This document shows, piece by piece, positions 5,836 to 5,859 of a stretch of 5,859 nucleotides of DNA. This stretch comes from Oscillospiraceae bacterium UBA3851. Lineage in GTDB: Bacteria > Bacillota > Clostridia > Oscillospirales > Oscillospiraceae. Each line of letters opens with the position of its first letter. Within the stretch, counting starts at the first letter, position 1. Where the stretch lies: contig DGHJ01000031.1 in assembly GCA_002392625.1 (NCBI GenBank), positions 1 through 5,859 on the forward strand, read 5' to 3'. The notes below the pieces were generated by a model. It was not told the origin of the DNA. It was given only the letters and a program-made list of their open reading frames with translations, and made no database searches. A program made the translations under genes and the position numbers.

Positions 5836-5859
5836 GCAGCTTGTCAAAAAAGCGGCAAA

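Noticed and set aside
5836..5859. Sequence to the right of the terminator
   Set aside because: Only 24 bases, with no start codon, ribosome site or promoter that can be supported.

Overview
The window looks like a chromosomal segment from a GC-rich, anaerobic, low-redox Firmicute, probably a gut Oscillospiraceae/Ruminococcaceae-type clostridium. The pointers are strong AGGAGG-type ribosome binding sites before every gene, a lipoprotein leader ending in LVAC-GGG, GC-rich codon thirds with an AT-rich promoter region, many cysteines, and a ferredoxin-coupled flavoprotein. This placement is inferred from style; no phylogenetic marker is present.

Layout: (1) bases 1-697, minus strand, hold the N-terminal 232 residues of a DppB/OppB-type ABC permease that runs off the left edge. 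(2) Bases 698-955 are a divergent control region. It has an AT-rich core with one good minus-strand promoter (TTGACA, extended -10) and two plus-strand promoters that share the same hexamers and spacing, plus small repeats and a leader hairpin. (3) Bases 956-5782, plus strand, hold four tightly packed genes: an FAD flavoprotein resembling the adenylylsulfate reductase alpha / fumarate reductase family; a two-cluster [4Fe-4S] ferredoxin overlapping it by 4 nt (AprB-like partner); an M42 metallo-aminopeptidase with a complete set of candidate metal ligands, 1 nt further on; and, after a 60-nt gap containing a stem-loop, a family 5 solute-binding lipoprotein. (4) A strong terminator at 5797-5835, with a perfect 18-bp stem and a U-tract, closes the operon. 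The last 24 bases hold nothing I can call.

Reading as a system: the binding protein and the divergent permease are probably parts of one peptide-type ABC importer. The peptidase could cleave an imported peptide or amide-linked compound, and the ferredoxin-flavoprotein pair could reduce or oxidise the product. The flavoprotein lacks the His that covalently carries FAD in SdhA/FrdA, and I cannot find the Arg-rich C-terminal substrate motif of that family. No sulfate-reduction genes are visible. Its substrate is therefore open, and this uptake-hydrolysis-redox cassette is the most interesting content of the window. The link between the parts is inferred from gene order alone.
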